Positions 49,054 to 59,397 of a stretch of DNA of 64,000 bases are shown here, piece by piece. Below the pieces are notes generated by a model. That model was not told where the DNA came from, made no database searches, and saw nothing but the letters and a program-made list of their open reading frames with translations. The stretch comes from Actinotalea sp. Marseille-Q4924 (lineage in GTDB: Bacteria; Actinomycetota; Actinomycetes; Actinomycetales; Cellulomonadaceae): contig NZ_CAKAKB010000004.1 of the NCBI RefSeq assembly GCF_916618755.1, positions 1 through 64,000 of the forward strand, given 5' to 3'. Numbering within the stretch: the stretch's first letter is position 1; the number at the start of each line of letters is the position of its first letter. A program made the position numbers and the translations under genes.

Positions 49054-50604
49054 GAACGGCGGCTCGGGGCTGAGGGTCCTCTCGGTGGGTGCGGTCGACG
49101 GTGGGCCCGGCTCGAAGGGCACGGCGACGGGGTCGCGGGTGTAGACCTGACCGGTCCTCGAGCGCCAGGTCGTCACGCCCGTCGCAGGGTCCCGCTCCGC
49201 CGACCACCGGCCGTGCGTCTTCATGACGTGGTGATGTCGGCAGAGAGGGTGAAGACCGCTCGTCCGGGTCTGCACCTCGTCCCGTCGGGCGTGGTCGTAC
49301 GGGGTGATGTGGTCGATGTCGCACCAGGACGCCGCGACGCCGCACCCGGGGAACGTGCACGTCGGCGCCCTGTCGACGACGGCGGACACGACCGTCGGCG
49401 AGGGCCGGTAGCCCTTCGACGCCCGCTCGAGCACCTCACCCGTCCGCGGGTCGACCAGCGTGAACCGCCACGTCCCCTGCGCGGCGACTTCACGCGCCAT
49501 CTGCGCGCCGATCGGCCCATAGCCGGCGAGGACCGCCGGGTCGTCCCTCAGCCCGAGCAGGGTGGACACGTTCAAGGTGACGTTGAGGTGCGGCCGGCGG
49601 CGCTGCGAGACCGGGAGGTCCACGCCGTCCGGCCCCACGCCGCGGTCGAGCACCCGCGCGAGCACGTCCACCATCGCATCCGCGCGGCGCGCGTCCACAC
49701 CCCTCCCGTCGTCCTGGGCGGCGGCCGCGGCGACCGCGTCGACGGCCGTCATCACGCGCATGGCGTCGGTCGCCGGAAGGTAGGCGTGGACGTAGGCCAT
49801 GCAGTCGTCCGCGGGCTCCATCCAGACGCCCCGCGTCCGGCGGGCGGCCTCGTGGCGGCCCGCAGCGGCCTCCGGGGCGATCTCGAGCTCCACGCGGCGC
49901 GCCGTAGCGCGGATCTGCGGAGCGGTGAGCCTCGAGCCATGAGCGAGGACCGCCCGCCTGACCACGGCCGCCTGGCCCACCGGGAGGTGCGCCGTGACGC
50001 GGCACAGCGTGTCGGCCTTGCGGGTGGTCAGGGTGCCGTCGGCGAGGTTGTCGTGTACGTCCGGGGCGCGCACGAGTGCAGCGGCGCGGTCGACCAGCAC
50101 GCGTCCGGCGCGAGGCGTGACCCCGGTGGCCGCCGCGATCTCGTCCGCGAGGAACCCCTCCTCGCGCGGACCGCAGGTGCGCCTCAGCATCTCGGCGACG
50201 GTGCGGGACTGGGCCGCTGTCGCCCAGGAGAGGACGCGCTCCCAGGCAGCGGTCATCTCGACGAGCCCGGCGTCGTCGACATCCGCGGGGACCAGGTCGA
50301 CGAGCGTCTGCACCAGGGCCAGGGACGGTGCGGCGTCGACGAGGAGAGCGGCGACGGGATGGCGCTCGGCCCACTCCATCGGTGGACGCAGGACCTCCCG
50401 CTGGGCGCGGAGCCGCCCGACCTCCCGCGCCCTCTCGAGCACCTCCGCGACCGTCGGCACGGCGCCGAGCGGGACCGCCGGATGCTCGTCGCCGCACGAG
50501 CATGCGCATGTCGGCACGTGTGCTACGTCGCCGAGCGAGCCGCCCGGCGCGTGGGCTGTCGACTCGTCCGCCGACGGCTCCGATGCCTGCTCATGCTCGA
50601 ACAT
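49051..50604 (-). CDS. DUF222 HNH endonuclease (13E12-repeat type)
   Basis: A 517-residue protein of the DUF222-plus-HNH family that is often multi-copy in actinobacteria. Residues about 70-380 are DUF222 (LSWATAAQSRTVAEMLRR, GRVLVDRAAALV, MAYVHAYLPATDAMRVMTAV). Near residue 430 is the HNH: TCTFPGCGVAASWCDIDHIT and LCRHHHVMKTHGRW. The start ATG 50604 was chosen because TAGTCT lies seven bases before it, a clear leaderless promoter; GTG 50634 is the longer reading. Function unproven; members may be mobile or repeated. Confidence 0.9.
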   Translation of the reverse strand: MFEHEQASEPSADESTAHAPGGSLGDVAHVPTCACSCGDEHPAVPLGAVPTVAEVLERAREVGRLRAQREVLRPPMEWAERHPVAALLVDAAPSLALVQTLVDLVPADVDDAGLVEMTAAWERVLSWATAAQSRTVAEMLRRTCGPREEGFLADEIAAATGVTPRAGRVLVDRAAALVRAPDVHDNLADGTLTTRKADTLCRVTAHLPVGQAAVVRRAVLAHGSRLTAPQIRATARRVELEIAPEAAAGRHEAARRTRGVWMEPADDCMAYVHAYLPATDAMRVMTAVDAVAAAAAQDDGRGVDARRADAMVDVLARVLDRGVGPDGVDLPVSQRRRPHLNVTLNVSTLLGLRDDPAVLAGYGPIGAQMAREVAAQGTWRFTLVDPRTGEVLERASKGYRPSPTVVSAVVDRAPTCTFPGCGVAASWCDIDHITPYDHARRDEVQTRTSGLHPLCRHHHVMKTHGRWSAERDPATGVTTWRSRTGQVYTRDPVAVPFEPGPPSTAPTERTLSPEPPF

Positions 50605-50778
50605 GTGTTCGAGACTAGACCCGGGATCCGACACGGCCCCGGTGGGACCCGCGACCTGTGGATCACTGGGCCGGCCGTCCCCGGTGAGCCGGGAGCATCG
50701 CGCCGTCGTGCATTCCCGCGGAGCCGATGAGAATCCTCACCGTGCCTCGGGCTGTGCTGATGGAGGCCGCCGCGTAGA

Positions 50779-50875
50779 GTGAGCGAGGCGTCGGGCCGCG
50801 GTAGCCCCGGGCTCCACACAATGCCGCTACGAGCGGCCTTCGCGCCGACAGGCGCTCCCGGCCCGACGCCCTCAC
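50779..50875 (+). ncRNA. candidate structured leader RNA before the DUF47-PiT genes
   Basis: GGCGTCGGGCCG (50787-50798) pairs perfectly with 50859-50870, and GTGAG (50779-50783) with CTCAC (50871-50875) beyond a bulge. Inside the long stem are three hairpins: a short AGCC-CCG-GGCT (50803-50813), GCCGCT-ACG-AGCGGC (50823-50837) and GCGCC-GACA-GGCGC (50842-50855). This forms a four-way junction. A good -10, TAGAGT (50775-50780), would start the RNA at about 50787, exactly at the first base of the 12-bp stem. The outer five pairs could then form only in DNA or in a longer RNA. The leader runs 194 bases on to the DUF47 gene. I recognise no known riboswitch class. The 464-base gap (50605-51068) contains no gene. 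Confidence 0.5.
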
Positions 50876-51068
50876 ACCTGGCTGCGCCCACGCCGCCGGC
50901 CGACCCATGACCCGTAGCAGCATCCCGGCCTCGGCGAGACGTGCGCGACACGGAGCCCCTCGGCGCCTCGTGCACGGCCCTTCGCCCCAGCGATCGAGGT
51001 CCGCGCGGCCCTACGCTGTGGCGCCGCCCACGACCGTGGGCGCACCGCCTCGGCCCACGGAGCTCCTC

Positions 51069-51689
51069 GTGCGTCTGCGACTCACCCCCCGCAACGAGTC
51101 CTTCTTCGACCTGCTCGCCGCCACGGCGGACCAGCTCGTCACCGGAGCAGACCTCCTGGGCAGGCTGGTGACGGCCCCGGCCGTCGAGCGCCCTCAGCTC
51201 GCCGGCGCCCTGCGCGCCGCCGAGCACGCGGCCGACGAGTCCACCCACGCGATCATGCGCCGCCTGGACACGACGTTCGTCACCCCGTTCGACCGGGACG
51301 ACATCTACGGCCTCGCCTCCGGCCTGGACGACTGCATGGACCACATGGAGGAGGCGGGCGACCTCATCGTCCTCTACCGCGTGGACCGCCTCCCCGAGCT
51401 CGTCGCGGCCCAGGCCGACATCCTCCAGCGATGCGCGCTCCTGACCGCCGACGCGATGCCGCGGCTCCGCTCGCTCAAGGGCCTCACCGAGTACTGGGTC
51501 GAGACCAACCGGCTCGAGAACGAGGCGGACCGGATCTACCGCCGGCTCATCGCGGACCTCTTCCACGGCGGCGCGGAGGCCATCGAGGTCATGAAGCTCA
51601 AGGACGTCATCATGGCGCTCGAGGACGCGGCCGACGCCTTCGAGAAGGTGGCGAACCTCGTCGAGACGATCTCGCTGAAGGAGTCCTGA
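51069..51689 (+). CDS. DUF47 (PhoU-like) phosphate transport regulator
   Basis: A 206-residue, all-helical DUF47 protein (PhoU-like) that modulates an adjacent PiT transporter. Landmarks: LTPRNESFFDLLAATADQLV at the N-terminus, ADESTHAIMRRLDTTFVTPF, DRDDIYGLASGLDDCMDHME (acidic metal-binding helix) and NEADRIYRRLIADLF. Start GTG 51069 with GGAG upstream; a longer ATG 50907 reading would add non-family sequence. It is four bases before the PiT gene, so they form one operon, apparently under the structured leader. Confidence 0.9.
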   Translation: MRLRLTPRNESFFDLLAATADQLVTGADLLGRLVTAPAVERPQLAGALRAAEHAADESTHAIMRRLDTTFVTPFDRDDIYGLASGLDDCMDHMEEAGDLIVLYRVDRLPELVAAQADILQRCALLTADAMPRLRSLKGLTEYWVETNRLENEADRIYRRLIADLFHGGAEAIEVMKLKDVIMALEDAADAFEKVANLVETISLKES

Positions 51690-51693
51690 CTCC

Positions 51694-52695
51694 GTGGAGA
51701 TCGCGCTCGTCGTCGTGGTCGTGGCCTTCGCCCTCGGCTTCGACTACACCAACGGCTTCCACGACGCGGCCAACGCGATCGCGACGTCGGTCTCCACCCG
51801 GGCGCTGACCCCGCGACGCGCGCTGCTCATGGCGGCCTTCTTCAACCTGCTCGGGGCGCTCCTCGGCACCGGTGTCGCGGAGACGATCGGCTCGGGGATC
51901 ATCGACGTCAGCGACCGGCCCGCGCAGACCGGCCTGGTGATGGTGCTGGCCGCCGTCATCGGCGCGATCGTGTGGAACCTGACGACCTGGTGGTTCGGCA
52001 TGCCGTCGTCGTCGTCGCACGCCCTCATCGGCGGGCTGACCGGCGTGGGCCTCGCCGCGGGCATCACCGTGCACTGGGACGTCATCGTCACCAAGGTCCT
52101 CATCCCGATGGTCCTCTCGCCGCTGGTGGGCTTCGGCCTCGCGTTCGCCCTCATGGTCGGGGTGCTCTGGGCCTTCCGGAACGCCAACCCGCACCGCGTG
52201 ACCCGCCGGTTCCGTCACGCCCAGACCGTCTCGGCAGCGGCGATGGCGCTCGGCCACGGCCTGCAGGACGCGCAGAAGACGATGGGCGTCATCGTCCTCG
52301 CCCTGGTGGCGGGCGGCGTCCAGGAGGACTTCACCATCCCGCTGTGGGTCAAGCTCTCCGCGGCGCTGGCCATCTCGGCGGGCACGTACTCGGGCGGGTG
52401 GCGCATCATGCGAACCCTCGGTCGGCGCGTCATCGAGCTCGACCCCGCCCGCGGCTTCGTGGCGGAGACCGTCGCCGCGAGCGTGCTCTACACGGCCGCG
52501 TTCGCCTTCCAGGCCCCGATCTCCACGACCCAGACGATCACGTCGGCGATCATGGGGGTGGGTGCCACGAAGCGACTCTCCGCCGTCCGCTGGGGCGTCG
52601 CGGGCAACATCGCCGTCGCGTGGGTGCTGACCATCCCCGCCGCAGCGGGCGTCGGCGCCCTGATGTTCGTGATCCTGCACGCCGTGCTCGTCTGA
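51694..52695 (+). CDS. pitA: PiT-family inorganic phosphate transporter
   Basis: A 333-residue phosphate:cation symporter with about ten helices. The two PiT signatures are GFDYTNGFHDAANAIATSVS near the N-terminus and GHGLQDAQKTMGVIVLAL in the second half. SSSHALIGGLTGVG is another family motif. It is shorter than enteric PitA but normal for actinobacteria. Start GTG 51694. Co-transcribed with DUF47. It sits next to ppk and mutT1 on the opposite strand, giving a phosphate-linked neighbourhood. Confidence 0.93.
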   Translation: MEIALVVVVVAFALGFDYTNGFHDAANAIATSVSTRALTPRRALLMAAFFNLLGALLGTGVAETIGSGIIDVSDRPAQTGLVMVLAAVIGAIVWNLTTWWFGMPSSSSHALIGGLTGVGLAAGITVHWDVIVTKVLIPMVLSPLVGFGLAFALMVGVLWAFRNANPHRVTRRFRHAQTVSAAAMALGHGLQDAQKTMGVIVLALVAGGVQEDFTIPLWVKLSAALAISAGTYSGGWRIMRTLGRRVIELDPARGFVAETVAASVLYTAAFAFQAPISTTQTITSAIMGVGATKRLSAVRWGVAGNIAVAWVLTIPAAAGVGALMFVILHAVLV

Positions 52696-52743
52696 GCACT
52701 GCGGGCCCGACGGCCCGTCCTGCCGGCGGGAGGTCCGGGCGGG

Positions 52744-53730
52744 TCAGTCGCCGTTCGCCGCGCCCCGGTGCCGCTCGACGGCCACGACGCGCGCCGCCGC
52801 CCCGGACCCCGTGACGTGGGCGACGAGTGCCTCACCCGTGCGCAGCCACGGGTCCCGCTCCGGCAGCGCACCGATCGTCCAGCGCCGCGTGCACTCGCCG
52901 ACGGCGTCCATCACGGCCCGCAGCACCGGGCGGTGCGTCGACAGCACGACGTTGCGAGGCTCGTGCAGCAGCTCGTCGACCACGTGTGCCGACTTGCCGG
53001 GGTCCTCCTTGAAGGCCGCCTCCGTGAGCGCGTCGACGGTCCGCACGGGCAGGCCGGTCCGCTCCGCGTAGGGCACGACGGTCCGCAGGCACCGCTCCCA
53101 CGGGCTCGTGACGATCTCCGCGACGCCGTACGCGGCCAGCACCGGCACGAGCGCCTTCGCCTGGGCGCGGCCCTGCCCCGTGAGCGGCCGGGTCTCCTCG
53201 CCGCCCTTCCACGCCGACCGGCGCTGCGCCCGTCCGTGCCGCGCGACGACGACGGCGCTCGTGGCCAGCCGCCCGCGCTCCCACAGGGTCAGCAGCGCCT
53301 CCAGCGGCGCCCGGTCCGCCCGTCGCGTCAGGAGGTCGGCTGCGGTCGCGGCGCTGACCCAGACGACGTCGTCGATCTCCTCCATCGGCGCCTGGGCGAC
53401 CGGCGGGCGCACGGCGACCGCGGCGCCGTCGTCGTCGGTCGCGCAGCGGGCGGCCCAGTAGTGCACGCGCTTGGTCCGCCCGTCCGAGGTCGTGTACCGC
53501 AGCGACGGCAGCGGGACGCCGAGCACGACCTGCTCCCCGATCTCCTCGGCGACCTCGCGCACGGCGGCGGTCGGCAGGAGCTCGCCGGGGTCGAGCTTGC
53601 CCTTGGGCCAGGACCAGTCCTTGTACCGGGGGCGGTGCACGACCGGCAGCTCCAGGCGCCCGTCCCGCTCCCGCCACACGAGGGCGCCCGCGGCCTCCAC
53701 CACGCCGCGCCCGTTCGTCTCCTGGCTCAC
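52744..53730 (-). CDS. mutT1: MutT1: Nudix hydrolase fused to a histidine phosphatase
   Basis: A 328-residue two-domain protein. Residues about 10-150 form a Nudix domain with box GELLPTAAVREVAEEIGEQV. Residues about 158-320 form a histidine phosphatase (SixA-like) beginning VVVARHGRAQ. This is the mycobacterial MutT1 layout, which clears oxidised guanine nucleotides and can act on dinucleoside polyphosphates. The phosphatase motif is RHGRA, intact. Start GTG 53730. It follows ppk by 49 bases on the same strand, the arrangement seen across actinobacteria. Confidence 0.92.
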   Translation of the reverse strand: MSQETNGRGVVEAAGALVWRERDGRLELPVVHRPRYKDWSWPKGKLDPGELLPTAAVREVAEEIGEQVVLGVPLPSLRYTTSDGRTKRVHYWAARCATDDDGAAVAVRPPVAQAPMEEIDDVVWVSAATAADLLTRRADRAPLEALLTLWERGRLATSAVVVARHGRAQRRSAWKGGEETRPLTGQGRAQAKALVPVLAAYGVAEIVTSPWERCLRTVVPYAERTGLPVRTVDALTEAAFKEDPGKSAHVVDELLHEPRNVVLSTHRPVLRAVMDAVGECTRRWTIGALPERDPWLRTGEALVAHVTGSGAAARVVAVERHRGAANGD

Positions 53731-53779
53731 CGGGGGACCGCCTGCCGCTCGCCGCCGATGGCCCGGGCCGTCGTGCGGG

Positions 53780-56008
53780 TCACCGGGACCCGGCCGGCCG
53801 ACGACGACGACGCGCCACCAGCAGCTCCTGCAGGTCGCGCAGCGGCTCGCCGTCCTCGCCCCGGCTGTGCCGGGTCCACTGGTCGTCCGGCCCGAGGTGC
53901 CACGTCGCCGTGGCGTCGTCCATCGACAGGTCGAGCAGCTCGAGCAGCTCCTCGACGTGTCCCGGGTCCCCGAGCCGCACGAGGGCCTCGACCCGGCGGT
54001 CGAGGTTGCGGTGCATGAGGTCCGCCGAGCCGATGAACACCTCCGGCTCGCCGCCGTTGGCGAAGGCGAAGATGCGCCCGTGCTCGAGGAACCGGCCCAG
54101 GATCGACCGCACCCGGATGGTCTCCGACAGCCCCGGGACGCCCGGGCGGACGGCGCAGATGCCCCGGACCACCAGGTCGACCGGCACCCCGACCTGCGAC
54201 GCCCGGTAGAGCGCGTCGATCGTCTCCTCGTCCACGACGGCGTTGACCTTGAAGCGGATCCATGCCGGCAGTCCGGCGAGGTGGTTCTCCCGCTCGCGTT
54301 CGATCCGCTCGACGAGTCCGGACCGCGCCGTGCGCGGGGCCACGAGCAGGCGGTGGAACCGTGACTTCGGCGCGTAGCCGGAGAGCTGGTTGAACAGCCG
54401 TGTCAGGTCCTGGCCGACCTCCGGGTCGCACGTCAGCAGGCCCAGGTCCTCGTACAGGCGCGCCGTCTTGGGGTTGTAGTTGCCGGTCCCGACGTGGCAG
54501 TACCGCCGCAGCCCGTCCGCCTCCTGACGCACCACGAGCGAGAGCTTGCAGTGCGTCTTCAGCCCGACGATGCCGTAGACGACGTGGACGCCCGCCTGCT
54601 CGAGCTTGCGGGCCCACGAGATGTTGTTCTGCTCGTCGAAGCGGGCCTTGATCTCGACGAGGGCCAGCACCTGCTTGCCCGCCTCGGCGGCGTCGATGAG
54701 CGAGTCGACGATGGGGGAGTCGCCCGACGTGCGGTACAGCGTCTGCTTGATGGCCAGCACCGACGGGTCGGCCGCCGCCTGCGCGAGGAACGTCTGCACC
54801 GACGTGGCGAACGAGTCGTACGGGTGGTGCAGCAGGACGTCCCGCCGGCGGATCGCGGCGAAGACGTCGGTCGGCTTGGCGGACTCCACCTCGGCCAGGT
54901 GCCGGTGCGTGCCGCCTACGAACCGGCGGAACCGCAGGTCCGGCCGGTCCAGGTCGGCGATGAGGTTGAGGCCCGTGAGGTCCAGCGGCGCGGGCAGCGC
55001 GTAGACCTCGGACTCCTCGACGCCCAGCTCGCGGACCAGCAGCTCACGGACGCGCGGGGCGATGTCCTCGGCGACCTCGAGCCGCACGGGCGGGCCGAAG
55101 CGGCGGCGCAGGAGCTCCTTCTCCATCGCCTGGAGGATGTTCTCCGCGTCGTCCTCCTCGACCTCCACGTCCTCGTTGCGCGTGACGCGGAAGGTGTGGT
55201 GCTCGCGCACCTCCATGCCGGGGAAGAGCGCGCCGAGGTGCACGGCGATGACGTCCTCGAGCGGCACGAACGACGTCGGGCCGCGCTCGGGGTCCGCGGC
55301 CTGGGTGCCCGGAGCGCTCGGCCGGCCGAGCGCGTCGACGGCGATGAACCGGGGCAGCAGCGGCGGCACCTTGACCCGGGCGAAGTGCTCCTTGCCCGTC
55401 GCGGGGTTGCCGACGACCACGGCGAGGTTGAGCGACAGCCCGGAGATGTACGGGAACGGGTGCGCCGGGTCCACGGCGAGCGGCGTGAGCACCGGGAAGA
55501 TCTGCCGGCGGAAGAACTTGTGCAGCCGGTCCTGCTCGTCCTGCCCGAGCTCGTCCCAGTGGACGATCGTGATGCCCTCGGACGCCAGGGCGGGCCGCAC
55601 GTCCTCGATGAACACCGTGGCGTGCCGCGCCATGAGCTCCTGGGACCGGCCGGCGATGCCCTCCAGCACCTGGCGCGGGCTCAGCCCCGACGCGGCCGTC
55701 ACGGCCATCCCCGTGGCGATGCGCCGCTTGAGGCCCGCGACACGGACCATGAAGAACTCGTCGAGGTTGGAGGCGAAGATCGCCAGGTACCGGGCGCGCT
55801 CCAGGAGCGGCAGGGACGCGTCCTCCGCGAGCTCGAGGACGCGCTCGTTGAAGGCGAGCCAGGACAGCTCGCGGTCGGCGAAGCGGTCCTCGGGCAGGTC
55901 GGCGGCGTCGTGCCCCGCGGCGCCCTGGTCGGGGAGGTCCGGTGCCGGTGCCGGGGTCGCGACGATCTCCGCGGCCGAGGCCTCGGGGTGAGCGGTCATG
56001 TCGACCAT
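53780..56008 (-). CDS. ppk1: polyphosphate kinase 1
   Basis: A 742-residue PPK1 that makes inorganic polyphosphate from ATP (and the reverse). Domains: N-terminal helical ([20 protein letters not shown]), head domain (about 135-345), then two phospholipase-D-like catalytic domains. [20 protein letters not shown] and [13 protein letters not shown] (phospho-His) and [15 protein letters not shown] in the second are the active-site blocks. An alternative start is ATG 55999. It lies 34 bases after mshD on the same strand. Confidence 0.95.
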   Translation of the reverse strand: MVDMTAHPEASAAEIVATPAPAPDLPDQGAAGHDAADLPEDRFADRELSWLAFNERVLELAEDASLPLLERARYLAIFASNLDEFFMVRVAGLKRRIATGMAVTAASGLSPRQVLEGIAGRSQELMARHATVFIEDVRPALASEGITIVHWDELGQDEQDRLHKFFRRQIFPVLTPLAVDPAHPFPYISGLSLNLAVVVGNPATGKEHFARVKVPPLLPRFIAVDALGRPSAPGTQAADPERGPTSFVPLEDVIAVHLGALFPGMEVREHHTFRVTRNEDVEVEEDDAENILQAMEKELLRRRFGPPVRLEVAEDIAPRVRELLVRELGVEESEVYALPAPLDLTGLNLIADLDRPDLRFRRFVGGTHRHLAEVESAKPTDVFAAIRRRDVLLHHPYDSFATSVQTFLAQAAADPSVLAIKQTLYRTSGDSPIVDSLIDAAEAGKQVLALVEIKARFDEQNNISWARKLEQAGVHVVYGIVGLKTHCKLSLVVRQEADGLRRYCHVGTGNYNPKTARLYEDLGLLTCDPEVGQDLTRLFNQLSGYAPKSRFHRLLVAPRTARSGLVERIERERENHLAGLPAWIRFKVNAVVDEETIDALYRASQVGVPVDLVVRGICAVRPGVPGLSETIRVRSILGRFLEHGRIFAFANGGEPEVFIGSADLMHRNLDRRVEALVRLGDPGHVEELLELLDLSMDDATATWHLGPDDQWTRHSRGEDGEPLRDLQELLVARRRRRPAGSR

Positions 56009-56042
56009 CGTGGCATCCCGGTCCGCTGTGCGGGAGGTGCGG

Positions 56043-57080
56043 TCACGAGCCGGAAGACGCGTGCGCGGCAGCGCCGGGGGCCGACCCGTGGGGGTCGGCG
56101 CCGTACTGCACGTCCAGGCGGGACTGCGTGAAGCCGGCGCGGGCGTACGTGCGCACCGCCGGCTCGTTGTCGCCCTCGACGTACAGCTCCGCACGCGCGA
56201 GACCCTGGGCCGCCAGGTGGCGCACGACGAGGCCGGTGAGGAACCGGCCGAGGCCGGTGCCCTGCTCGTCCGGGTCGACGCCGAGCGCGTAGAGCTCGCC
56301 GGCGGACGCACCGGGCTCGACCTTCATCCACACCGACGCCACGAGCCGTCCGTCGCGCTCGGCGAGCAGGAGGTCGGCCGCGTCGAACCAGGGCTCCCGC
56401 TCGCGGGCCTCGAGGTCGGCCCGGGTGAGGCGGCCCTGCTCGGGGTGGCTCGCGAACGCCCTGGCGTTGACGGCGACCCACGCGTCCTCGTCCCGGCCGA
56501 CGACGAAGGGCCGGATGGTCACGCCCTCCGGGGGCGTCGGCGGGTCCCCCTCGGCGTCGGCCACCGTGAGCGGGCGGGCCATCTGCCAGAGCTCGCGCGT
56601 GATCCCGAGCCCCGCGGACCGCGCGAGCCCGCGGGCACCGGGCAGGTCGCCGTGGGCCCACACGACCACGTCGCGGCCGCCCGCGTCGCGCGCCACCGCT
56701 GTGGCGGCGTCCAGGAGCGCCCGGCCGACCCCGCGGCGGCGCTGCTCCGGGGCGACGACCAGCTCCGCCGAGGCGGGCGTCGTCGTCGGCCCGCCGAGGT
56801 CGACCTGGGCGTACCCGACGACGGCGTCCGCCGCCTCGACCTGACCAGGGGGAGGCGCGCCCCACGCGACGACGTGCGTGACCGGGGCGTGGGGGTCGGT
56901 CAGCCACAGGAGCGTCTGCTCGCCCAGCGCCTCGATCCCGTCGTGCTCGCGCGCGCCCCCGGCCATGGCCCGGACGGCCGTGACGACGTCGTCGGGCAGG
57001 GACGAGGCGGTCTCCAGGCGCGGCATCCCGCCATCCCACCACAGCGACCGCTCCGCGGCCGGGGGTGCCCCGACGGCCAC
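56043..57080 (-). CDS. mshD: mycothiol synthase
   Basis: A 345-residue protein with two GNAT domains that acetylates the cysteine amine of Cys-GlcN-Ins, the last step of mycothiol synthesis. The first domain includes [20 protein letters not shown] and the second [20 protein letters not shown] with [19 protein letters not shown], the MshD signature. Mycothiol is found only in actinobacteria. Start GTG 57080 was used; ATG 57026 gives a length closer to the family. No other mycothiol gene is in the window. Confidence 0.93.
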   Translation of the reverse strand: MAVGAPPAAERSLWWDGGMPRLETASSLPDDVVTAVRAMAGGAREHDGIEALGEQTLLWLTDPHAPVTHVVAWGAPPPGQVEAADAVVGYAQVDLGGPTTTPASAELVVAPEQRRRGVGRALLDAATAVARDAGGRDVVVWAHGDLPGARGLARSAGLGITRELWQMARPLTVADAEGDPPTPPEGVTIRPFVVGRDEDAWVAVNARAFASHPEQGRLTRADLEAREREPWFDAADLLLAERDGRLVASVWMKVEPGASAGELYALGVDPDEQGTGLGRFLTGLVVRHLAAQGLARAELYVEGDNEPAVRTYARAGFTQSRLDVQYGADPHGSAPGAAAHASSGS

Positions 57081-57112
57081 CCCCGGCCCGCGTCGGTCGG
57101 CAGGGTGCCGCC

Positions 57113-59143
57113 TCAGGGCTCCGTCGGCTTGTCCAGGCCCGACGCGATGAGGTCCATGACCGTGGAGTCGGCGAGCGTCGTGACGTCACCGACCGGTCTG
57201 TGCTCGGCCACGTCACGCAGCAGCCGCCGCATGATCTTGCCCGACCGGGTCTTGGGCAGCTCCGTGACGACGAGGATCGACCGCGGCTTGGCGATGGGGC
57301 CGATCTCCCGTGTGACGTGCGCCCGCAGCGTGGTCGCGACGTCGGCGCCCTCGCCGGGCCCGTCGACGCGGTCCGTGTACTCCGCGCGCAGGATGACGAA
57401 CGCCACCACGGCCTGACCCGTCGTCTCGTCGCTCGCACCGACGACGGCGGCCTCGGCCACCATGGGGTGCGACACGAGCGCCGACTCGATCTCGGTGGTC
57501 GACAGGCGGTGACCCGAGACGTTCATGACGTCGTCGACGCGCCCGAGCAGCCAGATGTCGCCGTCGGCGTCCCTCTTGGCCCCGTCGCCGGCGAAGTACA
57601 GGCCGGGGAAGCGCGACCAGTAGGTGTCCTTGAAGCGCTGCTCGTCGCCCCAGATCCCGCGGAGCATGGACGGCCACGGCTGGGTCACCACGAGGTAGCC
57701 GCCGGAGCCGTTCGGGACCGACTTCGCCTCCTCGTCGACCACGTCGATGCTGATGCCCGGCATGGGGGTCTGGGCCGAGCCGGGCTTCGTCGCGGTGACG
57801 CCGGGCAGCGGCGAGATCATGGTGGCGCCGGTCTCCGTCTGCCACCACGTGTCCACCACGGGCGTCCGGTCGCCGCCGATCACCCGGCGGTACCACATCC
57901 ACGCCTCGGGGTTGATGGGCTCACCGACCGATCCGAGGACCCGCAGGCTCGACAGGTCGAACTGCCCGGGGATCTCCTCGCCCCACTTCATGCAGGTGCG
58001 GATCGCCGTCGGCGCCGTGTAGAGGATCGTCACGCCGTACTTCTCGACGATCTCCCACCACCGGCCCTTGTGCGGCGTGTCCGGCGTCCCCTCGTAGATC
58101 ACCTGCGTGGCCCCGTTGACGAGCGGCCCGTAGACCACGTACGTGTGGCCGGTCACCCAGCCGACGTCGGCCGTGCACCAGTAGACGTCCGTCTCCGGCT
58201 TGAGGTCGAAGACGTTGAGGTGCGTGAACGCCGACTGCGTGAGGTAGCCGCCGGTGGTGTGGAAGATGCCCTTCGGCTTCCCCGTCGTGCCGGAGGTGTA
58301 GAGGATGAACAGCGGGTGCTCCGCCTCGACCCACACCGGCTCGTGCTGCTCCGAGGCCGCCTCGAGCGCCTCGTGCCACCACACGTCCCGGCCCTCGACC
58401 CACGCGACGTCCTGGCCGGTGCGGCGCACGACGAGGACGTTGCGGACCGACGTCGGCCCGGCCTCCTCGTCCAGGTGGCCGTGGGGGTGGTGGTGCGGGT
58501 CCAGGGCTTCGTCGACCGCCGGCTTGAGCGCGCTCGCGGCGCCCCGCCGGTAGCCGCCGTCGGCCGTGATGACGAGGACCGCCTCGGCGTCCTCCACGCG
58601 TGACCGCAGGGCCTCGGCCGAGAAGCCGCCGAAGACGACGGAGTGCACCGCGCCGATGCGCGCGCAGGCCAGCATCGCGACGACCGCCTCCGGGATCATC
58701 GGCAGGTAGATCGCCACCCGGTCGCCCGTCCGCACGCCCAGTGCGACGAGGGCGTTCGCCGCCCGGGACACCTGCTGCTGCAGCTCGGCATAGGTGAGGG
58801 TGCTCGTGTCGCCCGGCTCGCCCTCGAAGGACAGCGCCACGCGGTCGCCGTGACCCGCCTCGACGTGCCGGTCGACGGCGTTGTGGCACGCGTTGAGCCG
58901 GCCGTCCGCGAACCAGCGGGCGTGGGGTGCGCCGGACCAGTCGAGCACCTCCGTGAACGGCGTCTGCCAGGTCAGCAGCTCGCGGGCCTGGTCCGCCCAG
59001 AACGACTCCGGGTCCGCCGCCGCCCACGCGCCGAGGTCGCCGTGGGCGTTGGCCTGGGCGGCGAACTCGGGGCTCGGCGGGAAGTGGCGGTCCTCGGTGA
59101 GCAGGTTCTCCAGCGGCGTGGAGCTCGGCGCGTCGTGGGTCAC
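57113..59143 (-). CDS. acsA: acetyl-CoA synthetase (acetate--CoA ligase)
   Basis: A 676-residue ANL-family ligase: acetate + ATP + CoA to acetyl-CoA + AMP + PPi. Motifs: LFILYTSGTTGKPKGIFHTT (P-loop A3), DVGWVTGHTYVVYGPLVNGA, WWQTETGATMISPLPG (acetate pocket Trp) and KTRSGKIMRRLLRD with the acetylatable Lys636. Start GTG 59143 follows GGAGGACCC, and TAGCAT at 59187-59182 is a good -10. It is divergent from an organic-acid MFS carrier, sharing a 254-base control region. Confidence 0.95.
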   Translation of the reverse strand: MTHDAPSSTPLENLLTEDRHFPPSPEFAAQANAHGDLGAWAAADPESFWADQARELLTWQTPFTEVLDWSGAPHARWFADGRLNACHNAVDRHVEAGHGDRVALSFEGEPGDTSTLTYAELQQQVSRAANALVALGVRTGDRVAIYLPMIPEAVVAMLACARIGAVHSVVFGGFSAEALRSRVEDAEAVLVITADGGYRRGAASALKPAVDEALDPHHHPHGHLDEEAGPTSVRNVLVVRRTGQDVAWVEGRDVWWHEALEAASEQHEPVWVEAEHPLFILYTSGTTGKPKGIFHTTGGYLTQSAFTHLNVFDLKPETDVYWCTADVGWVTGHTYVVYGPLVNGATQVIYEGTPDTPHKGRWWEIVEKYGVTILYTAPTAIRTCMKWGEEIPGQFDLSSLRVLGSVGEPINPEAWMWYRRVIGGDRTPVVDTWWQTETGATMISPLPGVTATKPGSAQTPMPGISIDVVDEEAKSVPNGSGGYLVVTQPWPSMLRGIWGDEQRFKDTYWSRFPGLYFAGDGAKRDADGDIWLLGRVDDVMNVSGHRLSTTEIESALVSHPMVAEAAVVGASDETTGQAVVAFVILRAEYTDRVDGPGEGADVATTLRAHVTREIGPIAKPRSILVVTELPKTRSGKIMRRLLRDVAEHRPVGDVTTLADSTVMDLIASGLDKPTEP

Positions 59144-59397
59144 GGGTCCTCCGGTCGCAGCAGCGGTGGTGCGTCGGGCCGATGCTATTCCCCTGTCATC
59201 CCACCGGTCGCGCCGGGTCCGGCCCCAGCCGTGCTCCGCACGGCCCCGTCCGCGACCAAGGTCCCGCAGCCGGCCGCCATCGGCCGGGAACCATGGGACG
59301 ACCGCAAGCGCGACCTCGCGGCCGAGGCCCTCCTCGTCGAGCGCGCACCTGCGGCGCCGCAGGCACCGCCATCCGGGCCCGACCGGGAAGGACCCCC

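Noticed and set aside
50787-50870. Structured leader as a mini-ykkC (guanidine-II) riboswitch because of the ACG loop
   Set aside because: That class needs two ACGR hairpins; only one loop here contains ACG and the long closing stem is not part of it.
50787-50870. Structured leader as a tRNA or tRNA-like gene
   Set aside because: The closing stem is 12 bp and there is no T-loop GTTCRA consensus or anticodon-arm geometry.
50907-51068. Longer N-terminus of the DUF47 protein from ATG 50907
   Set aside because: The extra 54 residues are Arg/Pro-rich and unlike the family, which starts at the LTPRNESFF segment.
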